Source: Plasmopara viticola
Taxonomy: Eukaryota; Oomycota; Peronosporomycetes; Peronosporales; Peronosporaceae
Reading direction: 5' to 3'
DNA: 64,000 bases
Assembly (NCBI GenBank): GCA_001695595.3
Contig: MBPM02000050.1
Span: 1-64,000 of the forward strand
In this document: piece after piece, positions 49,921 to 59,763 of the stretch
How positions within the stretch are numbered: position 1 is the first letter of the stretch
Layout of the letters: the number at the start of each line of letters is the position of its first letter
Made by a program: the position numbers and the translations under genes
Notes under the pieces: generated by a model
What the model saw: only the letters and a program-made list of their open reading frames with translations
The model's database searches: none
What the model was told of the DNA's origin: nothing

Positions 49921-52900
49921 ATGAGCCCAAGCCCCGCCGACTCTGCCTTCCCACCCCCTGACTCTGCCTTCGCCACCATGGACGCGTCTACGCCAAGCCG
50001 GATTAACAAGTTCGACGGCACCAACTTCCACAACTGGAAATTCAAGATGCAGATGGTGTTGGAGGAGAAAGATCTGTGGGACGTGGCAAGTGGCGAGATT
50101 AAGTTGGAGCAGTGCGTCACTTCGCTGGACCAAGGAACCTATAAGAGGAAGTCACGCAAGGCGCTTGCGATCATCTGTCTCGCGATGGAAGATTCGCAGC
50201 TGCCACTGGTTCGTTCTGCGACTGGCGCGCATGATGCATGGTCAAGACTCGAAGGACATTTCGAGAAGAAGAGCCTCGCCAATCGACTCTTCCTTCGTCG
50301 ACGTTTCCTGACAGCAACAATGGATGAAGGTGATGATGTGCTTCAGCACATTAACAAGTTGAAGACACTAGCGGAGCAGCTTGATGCGATCGGGGCTCCG
50401 GTTAGCGAGGACGACTTGGTTATCACGCTTCTGAGCAGTTTGAGTGAATCGTACCAATTTCTCATCACGGCACTGGAGTCACGTGCTGATTCGTTGACGT
50501 GGGATCTCGTGACGTCTCGGGTACTACATGAAGACATGAAGCGCAAGGAACAGGGTGGCGGCATCGATGGAGCCGCGCACAACCAAGGGCAAGCGTTCAT
50601 GGCTAATGATAACAACAAGCGCAAAGGACGTCTTGTGCAGGCGAAGACAAGTGGATCTTGCCATTACTGTGGGGAACAAGGTCATTGGATTGCCAAGTGT
50701 TCCGCGCGAATTCGTGATAATGCGGAGCGGCAAAGGCCACAGCGTGCGAATGTCGCACAAGTTGAAGATGTTTCTAGCGACTTTCTATTTTCGGTGGGTG
50801 GTGACACAAGTGCTACCAAGTCAAGCAGTGTTTGGCTGGTAGACTCGGGTGCAACTCAGCATATGACGCACTCGAAAGAGTACATGATCAACTACAAGGT
50901 CATGTCTCCGGTGGACGTACACCTCGCTGATGACGGTATTGTTCAAGCGGTTGGAACGGGTGACATAGTTATGTCAATGCAAACACCACGTGGAATCAAG
51001 AAAGGTGTACTTACACGTGTGTGGCACATTCCGAAACTACTGCGAAATTTGTTTTCAGTGGGCCGTTTTACGAAGGATGTCGGACCAGTTACCTTTGAGC
51101 GAGATGGTTGCTTTGCAAATGCAAAAGGTTTGCGATGGCAGCTTGGTGCTCGCGAAGGAAAGGGTTTGTTCAAGCTCTGCATGACACCAATTCCAGCTGA
51201 GGCGGCAAATGTGACAACTTCGATGGGATGCCATGGGGACACCAATTCGTACCTCTGGCACCTTCGACTTGGTCACATTGGCTTAAGTGGATTGGATGCC
51301 ATTGTTAAGAAAAACTATGGAACTGGTATTGACATTGCGTCTGTTAAGCAGTGGGAGGCGTGTGACGGATGTTCGCTTGGCAAACAAACGCGTACAAGCT
51401 ACATCAAGTCATCACCTAACCGTGCGAAACAAGTGCTGGAGGTCATCCACAGTGATGTTTGTGGCCCTATGCGGACGCCTACTTTTAGTGGAAAGCGATA
51501 TTTCGTCACATTTATTGATGACAAATCACACTTTTGCACGGTATACTTGCTGCGCAACAAATCCGAAGTTTTTACCAAGTTTGCTGAATATGTCGCGCTT
51601 GCTGAAACGCAAACCGGATATCGAGTAAAGTCGCTTCGCAGTGACAATGGTGGAGAATATACATCGCACAGAATGGCCAAGTTTTGCAGTGACCGGGGAA
51701 TCGCTCAAAAGTTCACCCCGCCGTACACACCACAGCTGAATGGAGTGGCTGAGCGCATGAACCGAACGTTGGTTGAGTGCGCGAGGTGCATGATGGAACA
51801 CGCTGGATTACCAAAAATTTACTGGGGCGAAGCAGTTATGACCGCTGCATTCCTACGAAATCGTTGTCCTACACGCGCTGTTTCTCACGACAAGTCACCT
51901 CACCAAATTTGGACCGGTAAAAAGCCATTGCTGGCAAACCTTAAGGTGTTTGGTTGCCACGCATTTGTCACGGTTCCCAAAGAAAAGCGCACCAAACTTG
52001 ATGCAAGGTCGGTACGCTGCCGCTTTATCGGTTATTCCGAGCATGAAAAGGCGTATCGTTTTGAGGAACTACAAACCCGTCGTGTGCTAGTCAGTCGCGA
52101 TGCCAGGTTTATGGAAATGGTCTTTGATACTGTGAAGCGTGATCACTGCAATGAAGAGGTTGTCATCGAAGATGTCGAAGAAACTGATGAAGAATCACAA
52201 GAAGAAGAGGCAACTTCTTCCGATGTTGACATTGAGGTGGGCAGGAAACGTCACCAACGAAATGAATCGCTCGAGAAAGCAACAGAAATTCCAAGAATTA
52301 AGCGGCATACAATCTTCAGCAAAGGTCGTGGACTTAAAGAGATGTCGGCAGCAGCACAAGACTGCTTCAATGTTGAGGCGGCCTACGTCATGGATTCAGT
52401 GGGAGAAATGCCGACTTCATTCAAGTCGGCTATGGAATCTAGTGACGCTGTAAAGTGGAAGGAAGCCTGTGACTCAGAGGTTAAGTCCCTGCATAAAAAT
52501 CAAACTTGGGAGATTGTGCCATTGCCAAAAGGACGCAAGGCGATTGGATGCAGATGGGTTTTTCGCGTGAAAGAGAATCAAGACGGGGAAGTTGAAAGGT
52601 TTAAGGCTCGTCTTGTTGCTAAAGGCTTCTCACAGAAGTACGGCATTGACTATGATGAAACGTTTGCACCGGTGGCGAAGCTCACATCAATTCGGATCCT
52701 GTTTAGTCTTGCTGCCAAATACAGCCTTACACTGCATCAAATGGACGTCAAGACAGCGTTCCTTAACGGACCGTTGGATGAAGACATATACATGGAGCAA
52801 CCGGACGGCTTTGTGAATCAAGAGCACCCGAATTTTGTTTGCAAGCTCAAGCGGTCACTATACGGCCTGAAACAGTCACCTCGCATGTGGAACAAGACCA

Positions 52901-54036
52901 TCGACGAGTTCATGCTTAAGCTTGGGTTCAAGAAGTGTGAGTCAGACCACTGCATTTACTTGATGCGAAACGACCAAGCCATGATCTTTGTGGCTCTTTA
53001 CGTTGATGATTTAGTGCTCGCAAGCAGCAGTGTCAAGATTCTACAAGATACCAAGCAAGCATTAAGTAATCGATTCGAGATGACTGATATGGGCCAGCTC
53101 AAGTTTTTCCTCGGAATTGAAATTGAGCAAGACAAGACAAGTGGAGTTATTTCGATGCGACAGAATAAGTTTGCAAGTGACATTTTGCACAATTTTAAGA
53201 TGGATGCCAGTAACCCGGTCAAGACACCTCAAGATCCGGGCCTCAAACTGACAAAGAATATGTGTGAAGACGGTTGTAAACACGACGTGACCATGGCTGG
53301 AGTCCCCTATCGAAATGCAGTAGGGTGCGTCATGTATCTCATGGTATGTACTCGACCAGACCTCGCGGCAGCAGTGGGAGTACTCAGCCAATTTGCGGCA
53401 GATCCATGTCCTACTCATTGGCAAGCACTCAAGCGGGTCTTCAGGTACATTCAAGGGACAAGGACACATGGTATTGAATTCCAACCGGGCTGCGATGATG
53501 GACTTCGAGGTTTCACGGATGCAGATTGGGCTGGAGATATTGCAACAAGAAGAAGCACGAGCGGCTATGCGTTTATGATGAACGGCGGATGCATCAGCTG
53601 GAGAAGCAAGAAGCAACGTACGGTGGCGCTGTCATCTACTGAAGCTGAATACATGGCGTTGTCGGAGGCAACACAAGAGGCTATATGGCTAAAGGCTTTC
53701 TTGTGCGAATTGGGTGAGTTGACAACTGATGAAGCGGTTACAGTTTACGAGGACAATCAGGGCTCCATTGCATTGGCCAAGAACCCGGAATTTCACAAGC
53801 GCACCAAGCACATCGACATTCGTTATCATTTTGTTCGTGAAAAGGTAGAAGATGGCCAAGTGGTGTTGCAGTATTGCTCAACAAACGACATGATGGCCGA
53901 CATGATGACCAAGCCAATCAGCGCTGTGCAGTTTCAAAATCTCCGGAACAAGTTGGGCATCAAGTCGCCAAGTGCTGACGAGGCGAGTGGGAGTGTTGGA
54001 GAATCGACGCCTCGACCAGCAACTACATATCGGTAA
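49921..54036 (+). CDS. Copia gag-pol polyprotein (1,371 aa)
   Basis: First ATG at 49,921, only 4 bp after the 5' LTR and inside the primer-binding-like sequence; the upstream TTG (49,915) was not used. Domains in order: gag (UBN2-like), zinc knuckle [14 protein letters not shown] at residues 247-260, aspartic protease DSGA at 308-311, pre-integrase HLRLGHIG, integrase DDE with Asp512, Asp575 and Glu611 (35 residues between the last two), reverse transcriptase YVDD at 1027-1030, and RNase H (TDADW with Asp1200, [19 protein letters not shown]). There are no stops or frameshifts. The stop codon TAA (54,034-54,036) lies 43 bp inside the 3' LTR, so the last 14 residues are LTR-encoded. Gag and pol share one frame, as usual in Copia. 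Confidence 0.95.
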   Translation: MSPSPADSAFPPPDSAFATMDASTPSRINKFDGTNFHNWKFKMQMVLEEKDLWDVASGEIKLEQCVTSLDQGTYKRKSRKALAIICLAMEDSQLPLVRSATGAHDAWSRLEGHFEKKSLANRLFLRRRFLTATMDEGDDVLQHINKLKTLAEQLDAIGAPVSEDDLVITLLSSLSESYQFLITALESRADSLTWDLVTSRVLHEDMKRKEQGGGIDGAAHNQGQAFMANDNNKRKGRLVQAKTSGSCHYCGEQGHWIAKCSARIRDNAERQRPQRANVAQVEDVSSDFLFSVGGDTSATKSSSVWLVDSGATQHMTHSKEYMINYKVMSPVDVHLADDGIVQAVGTGDIVMSMQTPRGIKKGVLTRVWHIPKLLRNLFSVGRFTKDVGPVTFERDGCFANAKGLRWQLGAREGKGLFKLCMTPIPAEAANVTTSMGCHGDTNSYLWHLRLGHIGLSGLDAIVKKNYGTGIDIASVKQWEACDGCSLGKQTRTSYIKSSPNRAKQVLEVIHSDVCGPMRTPTFSGKRYFVTFIDDKSHFCTVYLLRNKSEVFTKFAEYVALAETQTGYRVKSLRSDNGGEYTSHRMAKFCSDRGIAQKFTPPYTPQLNGVAERMNRTLVECARCMMEHAGLPKIYWGEAVMTAAFLRNRCPTRAVSHDKSPHQIWTGKKPLLANLKVFGCHAFVTVPKEKRTKLDARSVRCRFIGYSEHEKAYRFEELQTRRVLVSRDARFMEMVFDTVKRDHCNEEVVIEDVEETDEESQEEEATSSDVDIEVGRKRHQRNESLEKATEIPRIKRHTIFSKGRGLKEMSAAAQDCFNVEAAYVMDSVGEMPTSFKSAMESSDAVKWKEACDSEVKSLHKNQTWEIVPLPKGRKAIGCRWVFRVKENQDGEVERFKARLVAKGFSQKYGIDYDETFAPVAKLTSIRILFSLAAKYSLTLHQMDVKTAFLNGPLDEDIYMEQPDGFVNQEHPNFVCKLKRSLYGLKQSPRMWNKTIDEFMLKLGFKKCESDHCIYLMRNDQAMIFVALYVDDLVLASSSVKILQDTKQALSNRFEMTDMGQLKFFLGIEIEQDKTSGVISMRQNKFASDILHNFKMDASNPVKTPQDPGLKLTKNMCEDGCKHDVTMAGVPYRNAVGCVMYLMVCTRPDLAAAVGVLSQFAADPCPTHWQALKRVFRYIQGTRTHGIEFQPGCDDGLRGFTDADWAGDIATRRSTSGYAFMMNGGCISWRSKKQRTVALSSTEAEYMALSEATQEAIWLKAFLCELGELTTDEAVTVYEDNQGSIALAKNPEFHKRTKHIDIRYHFVREKVEDGQVVLQYCSTNDMMADMMTKPISAVQFQNLRNKLGIKSPSADEASGSVGESTPRPATTYR

Positions 54037-54138
54037 GTACCGGTATCTGCAATCAGTTGGTGACTACTTAAAATTAGCACTTATAAATATATTCACTTTT
54101 GCAATTTGCCAACTAGTGCCCAAGTAACATCTTCAATT
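53994..54138 (+). repeat. 3' LTR of Copia element (145 bp)
   Basis: Same length and, by eye, the same sequence as the 5' LTR. It contains the stop codon of the polyprotein and is followed directly by GAGTG. Confidence 0.93.
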
Positions 54139-54143
54139 GAGTG
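54139..54143. repeat. Target-site duplication, right (GAGTG)
   Basis: Copy of 49,767-49,771 abutting the 3' LTR end. Confidence 0.9.
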
Positions 54144-54643
54144 GTCAGTCACTCGATCTCGTGCCGAGAGGTAACTTGTTCCATTCCCACAAGATCAAAT
54201 TGGGACAGAAATATAGGTCACAAAAGTCAACAAGCAAACAGACCCGAAAGGTGTGGTTGCTCTGCCAACCCGAAGCCATAATGGGTAAGTGATAGTTGGG
54301 TGACTGGACGCCCCACGGACCAAAAAGACTATACGGTGTAATGAGAGGCACGGCGTCGGTACCAAAATGGACCGTATAGCCACCAGTATCCCGCACCGAA
54401 GACAGCTTAGTCCTTTCGTGTAGCAAGAGTAAGCCTGAATTTTGCAATCAAGTCGCAAAGAAACTCTAAGACACCAAATGTTAAAGGAGCTTAATCGATA
54501 AAATTTTCCTCGGGATAAACAATCTACATTTAAATAGATATTTGATGTCATGCATCATGGCATTGATCATAAGGCTATTTGTTGCCTTTATGAAATACGC
54601 AATTTGGTAATGATACCAGCTAGTATGACGCACATTGGGCTCG
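54144..54643. other. Non-coding stretch between Copia element and possible solo LTR
   Basis: About 0.5 kb with no ATG-initiated gene of recognisable type. The - strand frames here (54,145-54,447 and 54,195-54,551) lack motifs. Composition is higher in GC than the flanks, as in an older LTR or other transposon remnant, but I could not place its ends. Confidence 0.3.
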
Positions 54644-55097
54644 TGTGACTTCGTTTGGGCGGGCTGTGGTCGTACACACGGGTAAAAGTCGCGCTAATTT
54701 TTGAGTGCTGCAACCTGGCCAAATGACAATCAAGCAGTCCGCATATAGTCAGCAAGTAGTCAGACCTGCGGTCTCGTTAAACGTGCAGCCTGATGGTCCA
54801 CTTTTGCGTCGCGGCAAGCGATTAAGCAAGCGGCTCGCGACTAAATGATCAGAAGCGAAGGAGCAGTAGAAAGCACGATGAGGGATGGAGCGAAGCAAGG
54901 ATAGCTGAAGCAAGACAGCACAAAGCGAAGTGGTTTGTCTAGACAACACAGTGCTGGTAACGTGAGAAGATACGCTATATAAAGAAAAGACTCAAGGTAT
55001 ATGTATTTGTGAGACACTGCTGCTTTGGTAAAAAGCTGAGTTGTAAAAAAACTCGACAAGAGAACTAAATTCGGGAGCCGATGCCGGTAATACATGA
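54644..55097 (+). repeat. Candidate solo LTR (about 450 bp), family unassigned
   Basis: The segment starts TGTGACTTCGTTTGG and ends near GGTAATACATGA. It is flanked by CTCG on both sides (54,640-54,643 and 55,098-55,101) if the end is set at 55,097. It contains a TATA-like GCTATATAAAG near 54,974 placed as in LTR promoters and an A/G-rich upstream region. No second copy lies in the window, so the LTR call depends on these termini only. Confidence 0.4.
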
Positions 55098-55149
55098 CTC
55101 GCGGTTTCGAGCATTTTTACATACTTCAAAGCCATTCTTGACTAACAAT

Positions 55150-55651
55150 GTAAATTAGGGTAGATTGATGGACATCGAAGATTGCGCAAGCATCCAAAAA
55201 GGTAGTCGTTCCAATAATCAACGACACTTTCGTACCTGGGGTACTGCTGCTTTGGCGGAGAGATGCCATAATCTGTCGAAGAAGAAGCAAGAACTGAATT
55301 CCTCTCTGCATCGGCCGATTGGCGACCTTGCGGGTCCGCCCCAGGGTGATTATAATTGTGATTTGGGCCCTATATTTGTACTTGCCAAATGAGCTCATTT
55401 CCGTCTGGACTCGGTGCAATACAGCCGGAAACGAAGAAAGACGCGTCCCAGAATGTCTGATGCAGTTGGCTTCGGTACCCAAAGATTATACCGTGGACAC
55501 TGATTACAAACCGTCGTGATAGTTCCCTTTCATGCTTCCTTATTCGTTTTTTTGCCACAATCTCATATCCGTAATTACGTGCGTGTTGCTGAATTGCATC
55601 TTTGGCCGCTTGGAGGATTGCGTAGGTAATTTCGGCTGGTGAAGGTAGCAT
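55150..55651 (-). pseudogene. FAR1/MULE-type transposase N-terminal relict
   Basis: From an ATG at 55,651 on the minus strand the frame reads MLPSPAEITYAILQAAKDAI followed by QQHARNYGYEIVAKKR, the start expected for the FAR1-like DNA-binding domain of oomycete MULE transposases. It continues to ELIWQVQI, an in-frame TAG (near 55,373), then GPNHNYNHP, the W...HN.NHP zinc-ligand signature of that domain. A short helical tail follows to about 55,150 with no catalytic MULE domain behind it. It is therefore stop-containing and truncated. Confidence 0.7.
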
Positions 55652-56358
55652 CTTCTTGACGAACGAGTAAGAATTTTTTGATATGATGGTGTGATGCGAA
55701 AAGACAGAATGGAGTGGTCGATGTTCTGTTTTTTATATTTATAATCTCGATGTTGGACAATTTCCTGTAGTTAAACCCTTAATTTTATTGGCCAATCAAA
55801 ATGTGGGGTGGTGCATTTTATTTCTATAAGGAATTAAAAGAAAAGATCATGTGATAAGCAAGTTTAAATCTTCGCCGACGCCAAGGTTGCAGAGCGACTT
55901 CCTTTAATAAACCTTTGTTGGTGTGAAGTGCAGACCAATCCACATCGCAGAGTCGAACACTCAGGCTTGAAAAGCATTCCTATGTCGAGCCTTCTAGTGA
56001 GGGTATGCTTTGCTCTGGACCAACATCATGTAAACCCACACACTGCCACTTATTCAATCTTCTCAGCTTTGTACCGAGTACTGAAAGCGGATCGCGGAAC
56101 TTGTGCAGCACTGCTTTGTTGCATCGACCTATTTGATCATCGTTCAGTAGAATATGTGCATTTGCGCGCTGGCAGTAGAGGCGCGCTCTCCATTTAGCAC
56201 ACTACGTCGTCCAAAGTTACAATATGGCTAGTACTATTTTAATATATAGTTACTTTATGGCTAGTACTATTGTAGGTGTCGTATATCAAAATCTTCATTG
56301 GTAGTATGTCGATTAGATCATCGGACGAAACTAATTTACTACATAAAAACTGCATTTT
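55652..56358. other. Intergenic region upstream of PYM-like gene
   Basis: No gene recognised. The sequence is AT-rich. A 16-bp direct repeat TATGGCTAGTACTATT occurs at 56,223-56,238 and 56,256-56,271, 88-136 bp before the PYM start codon. The + frame at 55,928-56,197 has no recognisable domain. Confidence 0.45.
56223..56271. repeat. Direct repeat upstream of PYM-like gene
   Basis: Two exact copies of TATGGCTAGTACTATT, 33 bp apart start to start, each containing the palindrome TAGTACTA. Position about 90-135 bp before the start codon would suit a regulatory site, but this is inference only. Confidence 0.4.
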
Positions 56359-57013
56359 ATGATATCAAACACTGAGGAGAGATTGCCACTTGGGGCCGTT
56401 CGTACAGCCGATGGGAAGGTGGTGGTTCCAGCGTCAAGACGCGCAGACGGTTCCACGCGCAAGACTATTCGTATTCGCCAAGGCTATGTACCACAAGACG
56501 AGGTTCCAAAATATAAGCCGGTGGCGCAACGGGTACGTTCGCCAATCTATCAAATATTTTTCCGCTGACGTAAATTGTGTTTGTCCTTCTTACGAACAGC
56601 GACGCGAACAACATTTAAAATGTGCGACCGGGACGGATGATGCTGCAGTTGATGAGATTTTATTGGATAAACTATCACTTGAGCAGAAGGAAAAGATTTC
56701 GATCGCAAAAAATATACCGCGTACTGACAAAGCTTGCCAAATTAAACAACAATCTCGACAGCCGGTCGAGATAGCAGCAGTGGTCTCAAATGCTTTTGAT
56801 GAGACGAGTCGGGACCAACAGCAGCTTTTGAAGCGGCGGCTGACCAAGCTTAATAGGAGACTTAAAGAGATTGCCAAGCTAGAGTCCGCGGGCGATTCTT
56901 CCCTCACAGCTCAGCAGAAAGACAAGATACTTCGAAAGTCGACATTGCAGCAACATAGGAATGAGATCATTGCAAAGCTGAATGAATCCGAGGAGAAGTG
57001 TCATCAATTGTAA
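56359..57013 (+). CDS. PYM1: PYM/WIBG-like exon-junction-complex recycling factor (2 exons, 195 aa)
   Basis: Exons 56,359-56,532 and 56,600-57,013, joined across a 67-bp GTACGT-CAG intron in phase 0. The N-terminal part has VVVPASRRADGSTRK, IRIRQGYVPQDEVPKY, matching the Mago-binding domain consensus (PxSxRPDGTxRK...GYxPQEEVxxY). The C-terminal region is a Lys/Glu-rich coiled coil (RRLTKLNRRLKEIAKLE, LTAQQKDKIL) like the ribosome-binding tail of PYM. Length is close to the human protein (204 aa). By family knowledge PYM binds the Y14-Mago heterodimer and the small ribosomal subunit and strips exon junction complexes from spliced mRNA in the cytoplasm. The next gene on the same strand starts only 97 bp downstream. 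Confidence 0.88.
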
Positions 57014-57082
57014 TGCACACTAAATAGAAAAGTCAGGCCAAATACATTTTATCAATTTTTTTAGGTTGTTTATAAGGGCTGA

Positions 57083-57090
57083 CTCATTCA
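57083..57090 (+). promoter_or_regulatory. Possible initiator (CTCATTCA)
   Basis: GACTCATTCATC resembles the oomycete TCATTY initiator and lies 20-27 bp before the ATG of the zinc-finger/AlkB-like gene, within the 97-bp space after the PYM stop codon. It would support separate transcription of the two genes. Confidence 0.35.
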
Positions 57091-57109
57091 TCGCCCACGT
57101 CAAAAAACT

Positions 57110-58294
57110 ATGGCAGACAACGTGTCAGCGACCGTGACCCTAGGTTCAGCCTCACCAACGAAAGCGAAAAAGGAAAAAGCACACTTGCACTTTGAGGATG
57201 AGGCAGGCCTTTTTAGGACTGTATGTCGCACCTTCATGCACACGAAAAAGTGTACGCGCGCCGGTTGCAAGTTTGTGCACGACAAGCAGCTGTGTGCACA
57301 CTTCTGGAAATCGGGCCATTGCAAATTCAACGACGAGTGCCGCAAGAATCATTATGTGACAACTTTGACCTCGGTTAAAAGCACGGACAAGGATGTCGCT
57401 GTTGTTGCTGCTGCCGTCGCAACATCGATTGGAAAGATGCCGCAAGAAAAAAAATCGCATGCGAAGAAGGCGAGAGACAAAAGCTTTATAGCAAAGACCA
57501 AGAAAGTTAAGGAAGAGACGACAATTGAGCCTGTAGACAAGCAAGATGTTGACAAGAAAGTCAGAACGAGCAAGAAAAATGAGCGGCGCCAAGCCACCAT
57601 AAAGAACACTGAGAGCTTTGAACCCATGACTAAACCCGTGGATCTGCGCATTGCTTACGATCTAGGCTCGAAAAATGAAAAGTTTACGACGTCGCTGACA
57701 TCGCGTGATTTGGTAATTGCGCCTAACCTCTTCAGCGACTATGAGAAGGGCGAGCTGTACACGAAACTCATGCACGAGCTCGATAACTGTGGCATCCCAC
57801 GCGAGCAGCTGCTCAAGATGTGGCATGGCAACGATAAGATTGACGGCACGCATCTTATTGTAGACGACCACTCGAGCTGGAAGGCCAGATGCCCCACATT
57901 TGAGCTCGTCACGGACCGTCTAAAAAACTTTTTTAGTCTCGACATCAAAGCAACGCGCTTTAATTGGTACAAGGATACATCACAATGGAAACCTTTTCAC
58001 TTTGATGCCGCTGCTGTCAAGCCTCACATTGCGGCTATTCAGAACTTTACGGTCGGAATTTCGTTTGGCGCTACCCGCGATGCCGCTTTCGAACATGCAA
58101 AGACGAAAACTGTGGTGAGTGTGCCACAGCCGGATGGATGCGTCTATGCGTTCTCCAAAGACACGAACATAATTTGGCGTCACGGCATTCTCCAAGATGT
58201 GCCAGTACGCAAGGAAGGACGAATATCGGTTATTGCATGGGGATGGGTAGACGATATGAAGGACGTAGTTTCCCCTCCAGCGGCTGTGTTGTGA
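57110..58294 (+). CDS. CCCH zinc-finger protein fused to an AlkB-like 2OG-Fe(II) dioxygenase domain (394 aa)
   Basis: Single exon, ATG at 57,110. The N-terminus carries two CCCH fingers: CRTFMHTKKCTRAGCKFVH (C-x8-C-x4-C-x3-H) and CAHFWKSGHCKFNDECRKNH (C-x8-C-x5-C-x3-H). A Lys-rich linker (about residues 95-165) resembles a nuclear localisation region. The C-terminal about 220 residues contain the layout of an AlkB-type double-stranded beta-helix: FNWYKDTSQW, then the HxD motif HFD (His297, Asp299), distal His358 in WRHGI, and Arg371 in GRISVIAWGW as likely 2-oxoglutarate ligand. His-to-His spacing (61 residues) is close to that of AlkB. Inferred function: an RNA-binding, iron-dependent nucleic-acid or protein oxidising enzyme; substrate unknown. 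The finger call is strong, the dioxygenase call moderate. Confidence 0.82.
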   Translation: MADNVSATVTLGSASPTKAKKEKAHLHFEDEAGLFRTVCRTFMHTKKCTRAGCKFVHDKQLCAHFWKSGHCKFNDECRKNHYVTTLTSVKSTDKDVAVVAAAVATSIGKMPQEKKSHAKKARDKSFIAKTKKVKEETTIEPVDKQDVDKKVRTSKKNERRQATIKNTESFEPMTKPVDLRIAYDLGSKNEKFTTSLTSRDLVIAPNLFSDYEKGELYTKLMHELDNCGIPREQLLKMWHGNDKIDGTHLIVDDHSSWKARCPTFELVTDRLKNFFSLDIKATRFNWYKDTSQWKPFHFDAAAVKPHIAAIQNFTVGISFGATRDAAFEHAKTKTVVSVPQPDGCVYAFSKDTNIIWRHGILQDVPVRKEGRISVIAWGWVDDMKDVVSPPAAVL

Positions 58295-59763
58295 TAGACA
58301 GCATCACGAACTCCAAGCATACGAAGATACCTTAAGATTCTGGAAATACATCATCTCGTTGAAATTACGATTTATGACTGCGTGAATGTATTTAGTAAAT
58401 TTCTTTTAGCTTAAAGATGATTTGGGATCTGGTATGCGAGCAGGCTCGGCCCTCTGCATAACGCGAAGTTGCGGCACAAGCCAATTAGCTATATACCGAG
58501 AAATCTCTTGAAAATATGCATATGATTCGACATGGTAGACGCATGCACGAAAAGATTTGTTGAGACCAGCGGAGTGCACTGGGTCTATTTTGGCGTGAAA
58601 CTTCATGCGATACCCTTTTCAATAAGGACGTTTATGGGTAGGATGAGGCTACTAGTGAAAATAATATGGCCGTGTCTCTCTAGTTTAATTTCAAATTGTA
58701 ATTATTTCTGTAGACCCGACGTTAGGTGCCTTTTCAATGCTTACTGGCCAATCATTAGATGCCGGTCGCAAGTCCCCATTGTTTCTTCTTTCTTTCTTTT
58801 TTAGCCACGCGGCTTACTGCAACAAATCCAGCCAATCCCACCGCTACAGAGATGAGATTCCGCCAATAGAATGCATCGTGTACGAATACATAACTTGCAT
58901 TGCGCTTGGCTTTTGTAGGCTGCTTTCTTTGAGCGCGGTACACACTGCGTTTAAATCATCCATTCACTCGAGCGAGACGTCTATTTTACGACTCTTAATC
59001 TCAAGCTGCAGTTAAAAACAAGGAGTTTTACTTCTTACTGGAACCTTCGCAATGGCAATGATGTAGTAAGCATTTATGTATGATGGCGGAAGCAGGCAAT
59101 AAGTAAGTCCGATTCTTCCGTAAGTATCGCAATATTTGATAAGTTTACTATCATTGCTCTTCATCTGCGAAAGCCTATAAGAAAATGCGCACTCCGTCGA
59201 TCTGATGTTGTAAAATTTGCGGTGACTTCCCATAACGTGGTTACAGACTGTACAAAACCGCAATATTTAGAAAAGCTTTATTGCATTCGATCTATACGGC
59301 GCTCACCTCTTCGAGCGGCGTAATGTAGCTTTATGGCTTTGTTACAACTTACTCGTGCAATTATTGTTATCAAGATGTACCACATGAAGCTTTGCAACAG
59401 CATACTTATAATTAAGGAAGTCCATTTGTTTTCTTTGCAAAAACTAAATTTGGCAGCACGCTCTGTTCAGAGACATTGTGGGTCGAAAAGGCGAGATATC
59501 GCTCCGTCGATGTCTAAATGAAGCCTGCCTATATTATGCTTCCAGGGCGGCCTTGGACCGTTGGCTCTCACAAATAGGGAATTTTGAGCCACGATGTAAT
59601 TAGCCCATAGTGGAGATGCGGCTGTTGAAGCAAGCCAGTGTGTATAGATTAAAACCTTAAAACCTTGGAGTCGATTTTGCCCGTTTTGGCTCGCACAAGC
59701 CCCACCCAGTTCACAACAGCAGCAGTCCCAGCCAAGCCAAGTAAACGCCAAAAGATCGGCAAG
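58295..59763. other. Intergenic region with possible minus-strand gene fragments
   Basis: No complete gene could be built. On the minus strand three open pieces look protein-like: 59,012-59,263 (contains CTVCNHVMGSHRKFYN), 58,755-58,943 (NLISVAVGLAGFVAVSRVAK, a possible membrane helix followed by a Lys-rich stretch) and 58,406-58,606 (ATG-initiated, MKFHAKIDPVHSAG ... SRYIANWLVPQLRV). A GCAGTAAGC donor-like site lies after the helix. These may be exons of a small spliced gene, or chance. The last 100 bp form the leader of the HMGB gene. Confidence 0.3.

Larger units (their letters stand above)
49772..54138 (+). mobile_element. Complete Ty1/copia LTR retrotransposon (4,367 bp)
   Basis: The element has two 145-bp LTRs identical by eye, a 5-bp target duplication GAGTG, a primer-binding-like sequence TTGGTTATGAGCCC starting at the 5' LTR edge (resembling the initiator-Met tRNA site with small changes), and one uninterrupted gag-pol ORF with every catalytic domain present. 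The integrase precedes reverse transcriptase, which defines the Copia order. A weak purine-rich tract (GCGAGTGGGAG) lies just before the 3' LTR. Identical LTRs and an intact ORF indicate very recent insertion and possible activity. Confidence 0.96.

Noticed and set aside
56359..58294. PYM and the zinc-finger/AlkB gene as an operon
   Set aside because: A 97-bp gap with its own initiator-like sequence and eukaryotic introns argues for two separate compact genes.
59665..59763. N-terminal extension of the HMGB protein
   Set aside because: It begins at TTG and the sequence before 59,764 reads as a Pro/Gln-rich leader without an ATG.
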